DNA from: an uncultured Raoultella sp.
Lineage (GTDB): Bacteria > Pseudomonadota > Gammaproteobacteria > Enterobacterales > Enterobacteriaceae
NCBI GenBank assembly: GCA_900759445.1
Contig: CAAEVH010000072.1
Span: 1-64,000, forward strand
Length of the DNA: 64,000 bases
Direction: 5' to 3'
In this document: positions 49,436 to 63,030 of the stretch, piece after piece
Layout: every line of letters begins with the position of its first letter
Position numbering within the stretch: position 1 is the stretch's first letter
Notes under the pieces: model-generated
The model's database searches: none
What the model saw: only the letters and a program-made list of their open reading frames with translations
Told to the model about the DNA's origin: nothing
Program-made: the position numbers and the translations under genes

Positions 49436-51370
49436 ATGCTTCAGGACAACCCGCTGCTAGCGCAGCTTAAACAGCAACTGCATTCCCAGACGCCACGTGC
49501 TGAAGGGGTGGTAAAAGCCACGGAAAAAGGCTTTGGCTTCCTGGAAGTCGATGCACAAAAAAGCTATTTCATTCCACCGCCGCAGATGAAAAAAGTGATG
49601 CATGGCGACCGCATTGTTGCGGTTATCCATACAGAAAAAGATCGTGAATCTGCCGAGCCGGAAGAACTGATCGAACCCTTCCTGACGCGCTTCGTGGGTA
49701 AAGTTCAGGGCAAAAATGATCGTCTGTCCATTGTGCCGGATCATCCGTTACTGAAAGAAGCGATCCCTTGCCGTGCCGCCCGCGGCGTTGAGCACGATTT
49801 TAAAGAAGGTGACTGGGCCGTCGCTGAAATGCGTCGCCACCCGCTGAAAGGCGATCGCACCTTCTATGCCGAGTTAACCCAATTTATCACTTTTGCTGAT
49901 GACCACTTTGTCCCGTGGTGGGTCACGCTGGCACGCCATAATCTCGAAAAAGAAGCGCCGGACGGTGTGGCAACTGAGATGCTGGATGAAGGTCTGGTTC
50001 GTCAGGACTTAACCGCCCTCAACTTTGTCACCATCGACAGCGCCAGCACCGAAGATATGGACGATGCGCTTTATGCTGAAGAGCTGGCCGACGGCAAACT
50101 GCAATTAACTGTCGCCATTGCCGACCCTACGGCCTGGATTGCAGAAGGCAGCAAGCTGGATAAAACAGCAAAAATTCGCGCGTTTACTAACTATCTGCCG
50201 GGGTTCAATATCCCGATGCTACCACGCGAACTGTCTGACGATCTGTGCTCTTTACGCGCGAACGAAGTGCGTCCGGTTCTGGCTTGTCGTATGACCATCA
50301 CCGCGGATGGCGCGATTGAAGACAACATCACCTTCTTCGCAGCGACGATTGAGTCGAAAGCGAAGCTGGTCTACGACAACGTCTCCGACTGGCTGGAAGG
50401 TGCCGGTGACTGGCAGCCTGCAAATGACGCGATTGCTGAACAAATCCGTCTGCTACACCGTATTTGCCTGAGCCGCGGTGAATGGCGTCATAACCATGCT
50501 CTGGTATTTAAAGATCGCCCGGATTACCGTTTTGTTCTTGGTGAAAAAGGTGAAGTCCTGGACATCGTCGCTGAGCCACGCCGCATCGCAAACCGTATCG
50601 TGGAAGAATCCATGATTGCGGCAAACATTTGCGCCGCCCGCGTGCTTCGCGACAAGCTGGGCTTCGGTATTTATAACGTCCATATGGGATTCGACCCGGC
50701 CAACGCCGACGCTCTGGCCGCGCTGCTAAAAACCCATGGTATGCACGTTGATGCCGAGGAAGTCCTGACGCTGGAAGGTTTCTGCAAACTGCGCCGCGAG
50801 CTGGATGCGCAGCCTTCTGGTTTCCTCGACAGCCGAATTCGCCGTTTCCAGTCTTACGCTGAAATAAGTATCGAGCCAGGGCCGCACTTTGGGCTGGGTC
50901 TGGAGGCTTATGCCACCTGGACCTCTCCTATTCGAAAATATGGCGATATGATTAACCACCGCCTGCTTAAGGCCGTCATCAAAGGTGAAACCATCGCCCG
51001 CCCTGGGGATGATACCACGGTGCAAATGGCGGAACGTCGTCGCCTGAACCGGATGGCTGAGCGTGATGTAGGCGACTGGTTATACGCCCGTTTCCTGAGT
51101 GACAAAGCCGGGACCGATACCCGCTTTGCGGCCGAGATAATTGACGTCAGCCGCGGCGGTATGCGCGTACGTTTAGTTGATAATGGTGCAGTCGCATTTA
51201 TTCCTGCCCCATTCCTGCACGCCGTTCGGGACGAGCTGGTATGCAGCCAGGAAAGCGGCACGGTGCAAATTAAAGGTGAAGTGGTTTACAAAGTCACGGA
51301 TGTGATTGACGTAACCATCGCCGAAGTTCGCATGGAAACCCGCAGCGTTATCGCGCGTCCAGCCGCGTAA
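49436..51370 (+). CDS. rnb: Exoribonuclease II
   Basis: 644 residues, as in E. coli RNase II. Two N-terminal cold-shock domains, the RNB catalytic domain with [16 protein letters not shown] (the Mg-binding aspartates) and a C-terminal S1 domain ([19 protein letters not shown]). It degrades single-stranded RNA processively 3' to 5'. Confidence 0.98.
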   Translation: MLQDNPLLAQLKQQLHSQTPRAEGVVKATEKGFGFLEVDAQKSYFIPPPQMKKVMHGDRIVAVIHTEKDRESAEPEELIEPFLTRFVGKVQGKNDRLSIVPDHPLLKEAIPCRAARGVEHDFKEGDWAVAEMRRHPLKGDRTFYAELTQFITFADDHFVPWWVTLARHNLEKEAPDGVATEMLDEGLVRQDLTALNFVTIDSASTEDMDDALYAEELADGKLQLTVAIADPTAWIAEGSKLDKTAKIRAFTNYLPGFNIPMLPRELSDDLCSLRANEVRPVLACRMTITADGAIEDNITFFAATIESKAKLVYDNVSDWLEGAGDWQPANDAIAEQIRLLHRICLSRGEWRHNHALVFKDRPDYRFVLGEKGEVLDIVAEPRRIANRIVEESMIAANICAARVLRDKLGFGIYNVHMGFDPANADALAALLKTHGMHVDAEEVLTLEGFCKLRRELDAQPSGFLDSRIRRFQSYAEISIEPGPHFGLGLEAYATWTSPIRKYGDMINHRLLKAVIKGETIARPGDDTTVQMAERRRLNRMAERDVGDWLYARFLSDKAGTDTRFAAEIIDVSRGGMRVRLVDNGAVAFIPAPFLHAVRDELVCSQESGTVQIKGEVVYKVTDVIDVTIAEVRMETRSVIARPAA

Positions 51371-51385
51371 CACGTATCAATCCAG

Positions 51386-51421
51386 CGACCTTTCTCATTT
51401 TGTGAAAGGTCGTTTCTTTTT
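51386..51421 (+). terminator. Terminator of rnb
   Basis: A 9-bp stem CGACCTTTC/GAAAGGTCG with a 9-base loop, followed by TTTCTTTTTCCC. Confidence 0.9.
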
Positions 51422-51632
51422 CCCGCCCAAATTCCCACCACCGCACTACACTTCTTTCATTCGGTCAATTTTATTTTTTTACTTTTTTCAGTTCCGCTGG
51501 CTTTGCTTTTTACGGATTCTGGATTAAACATAAATATATAAAAAAAACAATACGTTCAGCCATAATCACCCCGAATGAATCATGGCTACCCATACTTTTG
51601 AGGCTCTATGCGCTTTAAACGGGATAGTACAC

Positions 51633-53627
51633 ATGATGAAAGACGTCCGGGAGCTGGTTACGTTGTATAGCTATGTGGGCACTCATAACCCCTACTGGCG
51701 TTTGTCAGAGGATTGCAACATCCTGCATTTCTCTATCGACGAAGCGTCAGAAGCTGATCAGACCATCGAATTATTACCTGAACAAGCCGATCGCATTCGC
51801 GAGATGACGGTGATCACGTCAAGTCTGTTAATGACGTTGCCCATTGAAGATGACGACATTCCCGTGCATCTGGTCGGTCGAAAAATCAATAAGCGCGAAT
51901 GGGCCGGTAGCGCATCCGCCTGGGATGACACCCCTTCCGTCGCCCGCGATCTGGCCCACGGCCTCTCTTTTGCCGAACAAGTCGTTTCCGAAGCCAATTC
52001 CGTTATTGTCATTCTTGACCGCATGGGCAACATTCAGCGGTTTAATCGCCTGTGCGAAGAGTACACCGGCCTCAAAGAACGTGAAGTCATTGGTCAAAGT
52101 GTATTCACATTATTTATGAGCCGTCGTGAAGCAGCGGCTTCACGGCGCAATATTGAGGTCTTTTTTCGCGAAGGTAACTCGTATGAGGTTGAACGCTGGG
52201 TCAAGACCTGCAAAGGCCAGCGTCTGTTTCTGTTTCGCAATAAATTTGTGCATAACGGTAGCGGCAAGAACGAAATTTTTCTGATCTGTTCCGGGACCGA
52301 TATCACTGAAGAACGCCGCGCGCAGGAACGACTGCGGGTGTTGGCAAATACCGACTCCATCACTGGATTACCAAACCGCAACGCAATTCATGAACTGATC
52401 AGCAATGCAATTGAGAACGCGGGCGATACGCAGGTCGGTATTGCGTACCTCGATCTGGATAACTTCAAAAAGGTAAACGATGCCTACGGGCATATGTTTG
52501 GCGATCAGCTACTACAAAGCGTGTCGCTGGCAATCCTCAGTTGCCTCGAAGACAACCAGATCCTGGCGCGGTTTGGCGGCGATGAATTCATTGTTCTTGC
52601 CACCGAAACATCCCAGGGCACACTGGAAGCCACCGCATCACGCATTCTGACGCGTCTGCGCCAGCCCTTCCGCATCGGTCTGATTGAAGTCTATACCGGA
52701 TGCTCTATTGGTATATCCCTCGCACCTCAGCATGGTCAGGACTGCGAGAGCGTCATTCGTAACGCGGATACAGCCATGTACACCGCGAAAGAAGGCGGCC
52801 GTGGGCAGTTTTGTGTTTTTTCTCCGGAAATGAATCAGCGGGTATTTGAATATCTGTGGCTGGATACTAATCTGCGTAAGGCACTGGATAACGATCAACT
52901 GGTTATCCATTATCAGCCAAAGATAACCTGGCGCGGTGAAGTGCGCAGCCTGGAGGCGCTGGTTCGCTGGCAATCTCCGGAACGCGGCCTCATTCCACCG
53001 CTGGAGTTTATCTCCTACGCCGAAGAATCGGGGCTCATCGTCCCGCTGGGGCGTTGGGTTATTCTCGACGTTGTGCGCCAGGTCGCGAAATGGCGCGACA
53101 AGGGAATAAACCTGCGCGTGGCGGTAAACGTTTCTGCCCGCCAGCTCGCCGACCAGACGCTGTTTACCGCACTTAAGCAGGTACTTCACGAGCTCAACTT
53201 TGAGTATTGCCCCATCGATGTTGAATTAACGGAAAGCAGTTTGATAGAAAATGAGCAACTGGCGTTGTCAGTCATTCAGCAGTTTAGCCAGTTAGGAGCG
53301 CAAATCCATTTGGATGATTTTGGTACCGGTTATTCGTCGCTGTCTCAACTGGCCCGCTTCCCGCTAGATGCCATTAAACTGGATCAGACCTTTGTCAGAG
53401 AGATCCACAAACAATCCATTTCACAATCGCTGGTACGGGCCATAGTTGCGGTAGCACAGGCGCTCAACCTGCAGGTCATCGCCGAAGGCGTGGAAAGCGC
53501 GAAAGAGGATGCGTTTCTGACCAAAAATGGCGTCAATGAGCGTCAGGGGTTTTTATTCGCCAAACCAATGCCAGCCGCCGCATTTGAACGTTGGTATCGC
53601 CGCCACCTGAGTAAAAAACTGCGCTAA
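51633..53627 (+). CDS. pdeR: PAS-GGDEF-EAL protein PdeR (Gmr)
   Basis: 664 residues if translation starts at ATG 51633 (GGGATAG upstream); an earlier ATG at 51582 has no ribosome site. PAS (about 113-228), GGDEF (315-319) and EAL (441-443, in LEALVRW) with ELTES, DDFGTGYS and EGVE intact. In E. coli PdeR degrades cyclic-di-GMP and holds DgcM and MlrA inactive until cyclic-di-GMP rises, gating csgD. Its old name Gmr comes from an effect on RNase II stability, and it follows rnb here too. Confidence 0.94.
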   Translation: MMKDVRELVTLYSYVGTHNPYWRLSEDCNILHFSIDEASEADQTIELLPEQADRIREMTVITSSLLMTLPIEDDDIPVHLVGRKINKREWAGSASAWDDTPSVARDLAHGLSFAEQVVSEANSVIVILDRMGNIQRFNRLCEEYTGLKEREVIGQSVFTLFMSRREAAASRRNIEVFFREGNSYEVERWVKTCKGQRLFLFRNKFVHNGSGKNEIFLICSGTDITEERRAQERLRVLANTDSITGLPNRNAIHELISNAIENAGDTQVGIAYLDLDNFKKVNDAYGHMFGDQLLQSVSLAILSCLEDNQILARFGGDEFIVLATETSQGTLEATASRILTRLRQPFRIGLIEVYTGCSIGISLAPQHGQDCESVIRNADTAMYTAKEGGRGQFCVFSPEMNQRVFEYLWLDTNLRKALDNDQLVIHYQPKITWRGEVRSLEALVRWQSPERGLIPPLEFISYAEESGLIVPLGRWVILDVVRQVAKWRDKGINLRVAVNVSARQLADQTLFTALKQVLHELNFEYCPIDVELTESSLIENEQLALSVIQQFSQLGAQIHLDDFGTGYSSLSQLARFPLDAIKLDQTFVREIHKQSISQSLVRAIVAVAQALNLQVIAEGVESAKEDAFLTKNGVNERQGFLFAKPMPAAAFERWYRRHLSKKLR

Positions 53628-53809
53628 TGCAGAGAGAATGAAGGCGATAAATAGCCATAAATGGACATTACTTGACGACGCTATCCGCATGTAATCACAG
53701 AATATATAATATTCTTCAATCGTTCAGGTTAATACTATTTTTCCCTTCTCTTTTGCCATGAAATTCTGCATCATGAAATTCAAACTCTATTGCCATTAGG
53801 ATGACGACC

Positions 53810-53992
53810 ATGTCTGATATCGACGCTCAGCGTCTGGCCGAACGTATTGATACCGTGCTGGATATCCTCGTTGCAGGTGATTACCACTCAGCCATCCACA
53901 ATCTTGAAATTTTGAAAGCTGAACTGTTAAACACGGTCAAAGAAGATGCCGAATCTTTGGCGAAAAAGCAGAAGGCACCATGGGAGATCTGA
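53810..53992 (+). CDS. yciZ: Small protein YciZ (UPF0509)
   Basis: 60 residues from ATG at 53810 (AGGATG upstream); an ATG three codons earlier sits directly on the ribosome site. Conserved core [20 protein letters not shown] and the ending APWEI match E. coli YciZ (57 residues). Function unknown; cytoplasmic and helical. Confidence 0.9.
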   Translation: MSDIDAQRLAERIDTVLDILVAGDYHSAIHNLEILKAELLNTVKEDAESLAKKQKAPWEI

Positions 53993-54087
53993 TGACAGTG
54001 ATCTTTTGATGTCGCTGCTATCAGCAAACTGCAGATAATGCAGTTTCCGTTTAATTTCCGATACGATATCGCAATAAAATTAATACT

Positions 54088-54840
54088 ATGAATTCCCGAC
54101 AACAATCTATTTTGCAGATGGTGACCGATAAAGGTCAGATGAGCGTCGCCGATCTGGCAAAAGTCACCGGTGTCTCCGAAGTGACGATTCGACAGGATCT
54201 GAACACGCTGGAAAAACAGAGTTACTTACGCCGAGCCCACGGTTTTGCTGTTTCATTGAACAGCGATGATGTTGAAACGCGCATGATGACCAATTTCACT
54301 CTGAAACGTGAACTGGCTGAATTCGCTGCATCTCTGGTCAGTCCAGGCGAATCCGTATTCATTGAGAATGGCAGCAGCAATGCACTTCTGGCCAGAACGC
54401 TGGCAGAGCAAAAAGATGTCACCATCATCACCGTGAGCAGCTACATTGCTCATCTGCTCAAAGAAACGCCCTGTGAAGTGATACTTCTCGGTGGAATTTA
54501 CCAGAAAAAAAGTGAGAGCATGGTCGGCCCCTTAACTCGCCAGTTTATCCAGCAGGTACACTTCAGTAAGGCCTTTATCGGCATTGACGGCTGGCAGGCT
54601 GATACCGGTTTTACCGGACGCGATATGATGCGTTCCGACGTGGTTAACGCGGTGCTGGAAAAAGGCGCAGAAGTTATTGTGTTGACCGACAGCTCAAAAT
54701 TCGACGCCATTCACCCTTACACGCTGGGTCCATTAGAGCGATTCAGCCGCGTAGTAACGGACTCCAGACTCAGCGCCAGCGTACAAATGCAGCTCGAACA
54801 TTCAGGATTAATCGTCAATATCATTGATGCCCACGCATAA
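54088..54840 (+). CDS. yciT: DeoR-family regulator YciT
   Basis: 250 residues. N-terminal helix-turn-helix with [21 protein letters not shown] and an RRAHGFAV wing; effector domain with [13 protein letters not shown]. Matches E. coli YciT, reported to respond to osmotic conditions. Its neighbour osmB is an osmotically induced gene, but direct control is not shown by the sequence. Confidence 0.93.
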   Translation: MNSRQQSILQMVTDKGQMSVADLAKVTGVSEVTIRQDLNTLEKQSYLRRAHGFAVSLNSDDVETRMMTNFTLKRELAEFAASLVSPGESVFIENGSSNALLARTLAEQKDVTIITVSSYIAHLLKETPCEVILLGGIYQKKSESMVGPLTRQFIQQVHFSKAFIGIDGWQADTGFTGRDMMRSDVVNAVLEKGAEVIVLTDSSKFDAIHPYTLGPLERFSRVVTDSRLSASVQMQLEHSGLIVNIIDAHA

Positions 54841-54850
54841 AATCTTCAGT

Positions 54851-54878
54851 AGATGGTTTGTCAGCAGACAAATCATCT
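54851..54878 (+). terminator. Hairpin after yciT
   Basis: A 12-bp stem AGATGGTTTGTC/GACAAATCATCT (one G-T pair) with an AGCA loop lies ten bases after the yciT stop. No uridine run follows. Confidence 0.6.
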
Positions 54879-55108
54879 GCTCTCTGAGAGTTATCTGACA
54901 ATCCAATTAAGACTTTTTACCTGTCGTTAACAGGATAAAGTCGTAAAATTAATGTTAGCGATATAACAGGAACGAACCTCCAACTTCAGGATAGTGTTTG
55001 TAATGACTTCGCTAAACGGTTTCACGGAAATATCTTCGATAGTCTTAATTTGACGCTATCCTTAAAGAACACTGGATTCCGTGAATCAATAATTCAGGAG
55101 AAAGTATT

Positions 55109-55327
55109 ATGTTAGTAACGAGCAAAAAAATGACCGCTGCCATTCTGGCGATTACTCTGGCAATGTCGCTGAGTGCCTGCTCTAACTGGTCCAAACGAGA
55201 TCGTAACACCGCAATCGGTGCTGGTGCAGGTGCAATAGGTGGTGCAGTCCTGACTGACGGCAGCACGCTGGGTACGCTGGGTGGTGCTGCAGTAGGTGGT
55301 ATTATTGGCCACCAGGTGGGTAAATAA
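55109..55327 (+). CDS. osmB: Osmotically inducible lipoprotein OsmB
   Basis: 72 residues with lipobox LSAC (acylated Cys24). The mature part is a glycine-zipper hydrophobic segment (AIGAGAGAIGGAV and GTLGGAAVGGIIGHQ). CAGGAG lies upstream of the ATG. In E. coli it is induced by high osmolarity, RpoS and the Rcs system. Confidence 0.96.
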   Translation: MLVTSKKMTAAILAITLAMSLSACSNWSKRDRNTAIGAGAGAIGGAVLTDGSTLGTLGGAAVGGIIGHQVGK

Positions 55328-55384
55328 TCTACGGTTAAACGGCTCGATATAATAATACGTTTACTTTTTCAGGTCTGTATTATT

Positions 55385-55416
55385 AAAAAGCCACGGAAAG
55401 TTTCCGTGGCTTTTTT
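55385..55416. terminator. Bidirectional terminator between osmB and yciH
   Basis: A stem AAAGCCACGGAAA/TTTCCGTGGCTTT with a GT centre, flanked by A and T runs, stops both convergent genes. Confidence 0.92.
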
Positions 55417-55417
55417 A

Positions 55418-55744
55418 TTAACCGCCAGCCAGTTTAACTTTCATTCCTTTAGCTTCCAGCAGCGATTTAATCAGGTCGCGTTTATCCCCCTGAATTTCAA
55501 TCACGCCATCTTTCACTGCTCCACCGCAACCACACTTTTTCTTCAGTTCTGCGGCTAATTTGGTCAGTTCGGCATCGTCTTGATCAATACCGGTAATCAG
55601 GCACACGCCCTTCCCTTTGCGACCACTGGTCTGGCGCTGGATACGAACAATGCCATCGCCTTTTGGACGCTCAGGCGCTGTTTTCGGTTCATCAATACGC
55701 CCGGAGTCGGTAGAGTAGACCAGACGAGAGTTTGAGTCGTTCAT
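55418..55744 (-). CDS. yciH: SUI1/eIF1-family protein YciH
   Basis: 108 residues. The C-terminal SUI1 domain contains GKGVCLITGID, KKKCGCGGAVKDG and the IEIQGDKRD strand. It resembles eukaryotic initiation factor 1 and can discriminate start codons in vitro in E. coli work. Directly follows pyrF (stop and start codons adjacent). Confidence 0.95.
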   Translation of the reverse strand: MNDSNSRLVYSTDSGRIDEPKTAPERPKGDGIVRIQRQTSGRKGKGVCLITGIDQDDAELTKLAAELKKKCGCGGAVKDGVIEIQGDKRDLIKSLLEAKGMKVKLAGG

Positions 55745-56482
55745 TTACGCACCTCGTTTCAGGGAAGCATTGATCATATTCAGCGTCTGCGCGGGATCGG
55801 CCGACTGGGTGACCGGACGACCAATCACCATGTAATCCACACCTGCTAATTGCGCCTGTTCCGGTGTCATAATACGACGCTGATCGCCCGCCTCGCTGCC
55901 TTCTGGACGAATACCCGGTGTCACCAGCTTAAATGCCTGGCCCAACGCCTGCTTGAATCGCACCGCTTCCTGAGCTGAGCATACGACACCATCCAGACCA
56001 CAATTCTGGGTTAAGCGCGCCAGTCTTTCAGCATAATCCGCAGGTGACAACGTCACGCCTAGATCGGCGAGGTCGCTGGCTTCCATACTGGTCAGAACCG
56101 TCACGGCAATCAGCAGCGGCGCATCCTGGCCAAAAGGCACTAAGGCTTCACGGGCTGCAGTCATCATACGCGCCCCGCCAGAAGCGTGAACGTTAACCAT
56201 CCAGACGCCAAGTTCGGCAGCAGCGGCAACTGCATGCGCGGTGGTATTGGGAATATCATGAAATTTCAAATCAAGAAAGATGTCAAAACCACGCTGTTGT
56301 AGATCGCGAACCAACTGAGGCCCAAAAAGCGTGAACATCTCTTTGCCCACTTTCAAACGGCAATCACGAGGATCAATTCTGTCGACAAAAGCTAATGCTT
56401 TATCACGATTAGAATAATCGAGAGCGACAACGACAGGAGAATCGGTAACAGCACGAGAAGAAGATGAAGCAGTAAACGTCAT
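55745..56482 (-). CDS. pyrF: Orotidine 5'-phosphate decarboxylase PyrF
   Basis: 245 residues from ATG at 56482 (AAGAAGG upstream), as in E. coli; the longer open frame has no better site. Catalytic tetrad Asp-Lys-x-Asp in [11 protein letters not shown], phosphate loop [14 protein letters not shown]. It makes UMP from OMP. Confidence 0.97.
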   Translation of the reverse strand: MTFTASSSSRAVTDSPVVVALDYSNRDKALAFVDRIDPRDCRLKVGKEMFTLFGPQLVRDLQQRGFDIFLDLKFHDIPNTTAHAVAAAAELGVWMVNVHASGGARMMTAAREALVPFGQDAPLLIAVTVLTSMEASDLADLGVTLSPADYAERLARLTQNCGLDGVVCSAQEAVRFKQALGQAFKLVTPGIRPEGSEAGDQRRIMTPEQAQLAGVDYMVIGRPVTQSADPAQTLNMINASLKRGA

Positions 56483-56671
56483 GACCAGACCTTCTTGAGG
56501 ATGGGCGCCCACGGCGGCGCGAAATGGGTAAACGGCGTGCATTCTACCTGCGGTAATAGAAAATTAACAGGCGCGATTACATTTCTGCCAGGCGAAGCGG
56601 CAGCAGAGGTTGAGGATGGATCTATTACACACCAACAGTATGTTGTAACTAAAATGAGATTTTTTTAAAAA

Positions 56672-57841
56672 TTACAGCCCATCAAGTCCGCGAATGGGCT
56701 TAATGGTTGACCATGAACGGCAGGATGGACAGTGCCAGTAAAGCGTATACGCGGTAAAACCGCACTTCTGGCAGCTGTAACGCGGTTTACTGCGTACCTG
56801 CTCTCCGACCATATCGCGCAGAACCATCAGGCTCTCTTTGGCACGCCCTTCTTCGGCTTCGTGGAGATGATAATCCATCAGCTTGTGGAACACGCGCATC
56901 GTAGGATGACGTTGCAACTGACGAGTGATATAGACCTGAGCGGTATCAGCCCCCTCACGCGCCTCAAGAATATCAGCCAGCATCAGTTCGGCGGCGGCAC
57001 CAGTATTTTCCTCGACAGCCCGACGTAAAAACTCCGCCCACTCATCGTTTTTCCCCAGATGCTGGTAGCAGCTTTGCAGCATTTCCAGCGTTTCGCTGAC
57101 CAGCTCTTTGTCCTGGGAAATGACCCGTTGCAGGCTTTCAACCGCCTTCGCGTAATCACCTTTTTCCATGTACACGCGACCCATCATGATGGATACCCGT
57201 GCACTGTTTTTGTCTGCCGCCGCGCCTTTTTTCAACAGCGTCATGGCGCGATCCATATCGTCGCTACCCATTTGCTGTAAGGCCAGTTCGCAGTAGAAGT
57301 GGGCTATCTCATTACGCTGCTTGTCTTTGCCGAGTTTCACCAGACGCTCTGCTACATCAATGGCTTTTTGCCATTCGCTGGTGGCCTGATAAATTTGCAA
57401 CAGTTGCTGTAATGCGCCAACCCGAAAATCAGTTTCATCGGTAAGCTGATTGAACATGTCTTCCGCGCGGTCGTACAGTCCCGCGGCCATGTAGTCGCGC
57501 CCCAGCTGTTGCACGGCCAGCAAACGCTGCTCGTAGGTCAGCGAGGCACTTTCCATTAACGTTTGATGGATGCGGATTGCGCGATCGACTTCACCGCGAG
57601 AGCGGAACAGGTTTCCGAGGGTGAGATGAGCCTCAACGGTGCCTGTGTCCTCTTTTAGCATATCAAGGAACAGATCCACCGCTTTATCTTGTTGATTGCT
57701 CAGGAGGAAGTTAACCCCGGCGACATAGTCACGAGAAAGACGGTTAGCTTCATCCTGCTTGGTTTGTTGCGCACTTCTGCGACCCATATACCACCCATAG
57801 GCAGCGGCTACAGGTAAAAGCAGAAACAACAACTCCAACAT
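56672..57841 (-). CDS. lapB: Lipopolysaccharide assembly protein LapB
   Basis: 389 residues: an N-terminal membrane anchor (1-20), nine or so TPR repeats, and a C-terminal rubredoxin-type metal site with two CxxC pairs (CQKCGF and CPSC). It directs FtsH to degrade LpxC and so sets the LPS level; it is essential or nearly so in E. coli. Six bases after lapA. In E. coli the operon continues to pyrF and yciH; here a 189-base gap precedes pyrF. Confidence 0.96.
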   Translation of the reverse strand: MLELLFLLLPVAAAYGWYMGRRSAQQTKQDEANRLSRDYVAGVNFLLSNQQDKAVDLFLDMLKEDTGTVEAHLTLGNLFRSRGEVDRAIRIHQTLMESASLTYEQRLLAVQQLGRDYMAAGLYDRAEDMFNQLTDETDFRVGALQQLLQIYQATSEWQKAIDVAERLVKLGKDKQRNEIAHFYCELALQQMGSDDMDRAMTLLKKGAAADKNSARVSIMMGRVYMEKGDYAKAVESLQRVISQDKELVSETLEMLQSCYQHLGKNDEWAEFLRRAVEENTGAAAELMLADILEAREGADTAQVYITRQLQRHPTMRVFHKLMDYHLHEAEEGRAKESLMVLRDMVGEQVRSKPRYSCQKCGFTAYTLYWHCPSCRSWSTIKPIRGLDGL

Positions 57842-57847
57842 AAATAA

Positions 57848-58156
57848 TTATTCCTTCACAACCGACGAATCGGCAGATACCGCAACGTCGGTCGCAGGCG
57901 CAAGCTGGTTTTCCAGTCGTTTGATTTTACGTTCGGCGCGCGCAAGAGACACACGAACCTTCAGCCAGAAAAGGCCGCAAATTAGCCAACCAATCGCAAA
58001 CCCTGCGGCAAACAATACAGCAAGCAGCGTAGAGATACGATACTCACCCTGAGCCAGCAGGTAATTAAACGTAACCTGTTGATCGTTTTGCGCACCCAAT
58101 GTCACCGAAATAACAAAAATCGCCAACACCAGTAAGAAAATGAGTAAATATTTCAC
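57848..58156 (-). CDS. lapA: Lipopolysaccharide assembly protein LapA
   Basis: 102 residues: two membrane helices (3-22 and 42-64) and a cytoplasmic coiled coil (LARAERKIKRLENQL). Partner of LapB in LPS regulation; heat-shock inducible in E. coli. Confidence 0.94.
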   Translation of the reverse strand: MKYLLIFLLVLAIFVISVTLGAQNDQQVTFNYLLAQGEYRISTLLAVLFAAGFAIGWLICGLFWLKVRVSLARAERKIKRLENQLAPATDVAVSADSSVVKE

Positions 58157-58305
58157 ATTACTTCCCGTTATGTGGTTTGAGCGAATAAATCGTGTCCAAC
58201 TTACCGCGTTGAGCCCTTTAAATTACCATTTTCACAACGAGTGCGAAACGGAAAAGCGCTTTCCACTTTCTGATTTAAGGGCAAAATTTGAAAAATCAAT
58301 CATCG

Positions 58306-59070
58306 CTAGCTTTCTTGTTCTCGCTGCGCGATTTCTTTTTCCTCCTGCACTGGTGGGGTTAATGGTCCGCATACCCGCTGTGCAAGCCAGGTTGCCAGCG
58401 TCACCAACAGCCACGAAATCAGCGTTGCCACCACCAAATCACGGGGCCAGTGCATGCCTAACAGCAAGCGGCTGCCCATCACGCCGGTCGCCCAGATCAG
58501 CAAAAACACAATCGTCAGCGTACGTCTGCGCGGCCATAACAGCCCTACGCCCAGTAAAGCCCAACTGGCGGCAAACATCGTATGTCCGGACGGAAAGGCA
58601 AACCCCGTTTCTTTTTGCCAGTGCTTGCGTAAAAACGTTGGAATATCCTGCTGTTCAGCCAATTGTTCTTTGACTAAATGCCCACGATCTTTACGTTTTA
58701 AAGTGTAGAACTCATCAACCGGAATATGGTGCGTTTTTTCCAGCCACACGACAAAAGGTCGCGGTTCTTGCACCCTGTCTTTTACCCAGGACTTCACGCC
58801 CTGTCCCACTAAAATCGCTGCGGCCAGAATAGCAAACAACATTACCGCGGCTTTAAGACGAAAACGCAGGCACCACAGAAACCATGCACAAAGCGCAACG
58901 TGAGTGATAATTCCCCACGGCTGCGTCACCGTTTCCGTTACCCAGTACAAGGACTTTAACCACCAGACATTGTGCCCCGGCTGCCAGCTCCAGCCTGATA
59001 CCCATACGGCAACCGGCATGATAAGTAGCAGTCCGGTCCCCACTGCGGTGCGCTTTGCAATAGACAGCAT
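58306..59070 (-). CDS. pgpB: Phosphatidylglycerophosphatase B (PAP2 family)
   Basis: 254 residues, six membrane helices. PAP2 motifs KDRVQEPRP, FPSGHTMFA and SRLLLGMHWPRDL are complete. The enzyme dephosphorylates phosphatidylglycerophosphate and undecaprenyl pyrophosphate on the periplasmic side. Divergent from ribA. Confidence 0.96.
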   Translation of the reverse strand: MLSIAKRTAVGTGLLLIMPVAVWVSGWSWQPGHNVWWLKSLYWVTETVTQPWGIITHVALCAWFLWCLRFRLKAAVMLFAILAAAILVGQGVKSWVKDRVQEPRPFVVWLEKTHHIPVDEFYTLKRKDRGHLVKEQLAEQQDIPTFLRKHWQKETGFAFPSGHTMFAASWALLGVGLLWPRRRTLTIVFLLIWATGVMGSRLLLGMHWPRDLVVATLISWLLVTLATWLAQRVCGPLTPPVQEEKEIAQREQES

Positions 59071-59272
59071 TGCCTCTCCTTTCGTCGATAAGTATCACAA
59101 TCATAACTGAAAAATTCACACGTCGGGAAAATTGACAATTTTGTGCCATTCCAAAAGCGAATCCGTGGTCGCGATTAGGTGAACGTCGTTGCCTTATGGC
59201 AAAATAGTGTAATACAGAACAGAAGCCGACAGGCGAAGGCACGACGAGTGCCAGCATAATCTGGAGAATTAC

Positions 59273-59863
59273 ATGCAGCTTAAACGTGTGGCAGAAGCCA
59301 AACTGCCAACCCCCTGGGGTGATTTCCTGATGGTGGGATTTGAAGAACTGGCAACCGGACACGATCATGTCGCACTGGTTTTTGGTGATATAACAGGCCA
59401 AACACCTGTCCTGGCGCGCGTCCACTCCGAATGTTTGACTGGTGATGCGCTGTTTAGCCTGCGTTGCGATTGCGGTTTCCAGCTCGAAGCGGCCCTCACC
59501 CACATTGCAGAAGAAGGGCGTGGCATTCTGCTTTATCACCGTCAGGAAGGACGCAACATTGGCCTGCTCAACAAAATCCGCGCTTACGCGTTGCAGGACC
59601 AGGGTTATGATACCGTTGAAGCGAATCATCAGTTGGGATTTGCGGCAGACGAGCGCGATTTCACGCTGTGTGCCGATATGTTCAAGCTGCTGGGCGTGGA
59701 TGCGGTACGTTTGCTGACCAATAACCCGAAGAAAGTAGAAATCCTGACCGAAGCGGGAATCAATATTGTTGAACGCGTGCCGCTGATCGTGGGCCGTAAT
59801 CCAAAAAATGAACATTATCTGGACACCAAAGCCGCCAAGATGGGACATTTGCTGGGCAAATAA
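59273..59863 (+). CDS. ribA: GTP cyclohydrolase II
   Basis: 196 residues, as in E. coli. Zinc ligands in [19 protein letters not shown] (three cysteines), the [17 protein letters not shown] substrate loop and TNNPKKV are intact. First step of riboflavin synthesis from GTP. GGAG lies upstream of the ATG. Confidence 0.98.
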   Translation: MQLKRVAEAKLPTPWGDFLMVGFEELATGHDHVALVFGDITGQTPVLARVHSECLTGDALFSLRCDCGFQLEAALTHIAEEGRGILLYHRQEGRNIGLLNKIRAYALQDQGYDTVEANHQLGFAADERDFTLCADMFKLLGVDAVRLLTNNPKKVEILTEAGINIVERVPLIVGRNPKNEHYLDTKAAKMGHLLGK

Positions 59864-59881
59864 TCGTTGTCACCGCCTATC

Positions 59882-59909
59882 AAAAAGCCTGCTCTCGCAG
59901 GCTTTTTTT
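59882..59909. terminator. Bidirectional terminator between ribA and acnA
   Basis: A stem AAGCCTGC/GCAGGCTT with a TCTC loop, preceded by an A run and followed by TTTTTTT. Confidence 0.92.
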
Positions 59910-59913
59910 AATT

Positions 59914-62589
<2,676 letters not shown>

Positions 62590-62856
62590 AGCTCCTCCTT
62601 AATGACAGGGTTGGATCCCCTGATTTTCCTCAGGGTTAGTATTAAAGATAACACAAACAAAATGTAACGCTTTGATAACAACTCAAATTGATAAAAGTGG
62701 AGGGCTACAAAAGGGGCAACTGAAGTATCTGGCGAGGAGAAAGGTTTAAGCGGTCAAGGTTAATACGGTGATAAGCATGGCTCATCACGATTGCCCGGAA
62801 TAAAATATTTGCAGTACAAGACAACGGACTAATAATAATTATAAAATTCGTATCAA

Positions 62857-63027
62857 TTATTGTTTCTGTTCATCATCATCCGCAAACAGATCGATAAACG
62901 CCCGTTGTTCAGGAGAGAGTTTCCAGGTCGCTGGAATATTCGGCTTATTCTCTGCGCTGTATTGACTCTCTTGTTCAGGGTCATCCGGAGATGGCATCAC
63001 GGTGGAGCGTTGTTCCAGTGTGGACAT
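62857..63027 (-). CDS. yciX: Small protein YciX
   Basis: 56 residues, acidic and hydrophilic, with core SAENKPNIPATWKLSPEQR and end FADDDEQKQ. It matches E. coli YciX in sequence and place. It starts three bases after the ymiA stop, so the two are probably translated together. Function unknown. Confidence 0.85.
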   Translation of the reverse strand: MSTLEQRSTVMPSPDDPEQESQYSAENKPNIPATWKLSPEQRAFIDLFADDDEQKQ

Positions 63028-63030
63028 GAC

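Noticed and set aside
58853..59848. A 331-codon minus-strand frame across pgpB and ribA
   Set aside because: It overlaps two well-supported genes, shows no family resemblance and reflects codon-bias shadowing of ribA.
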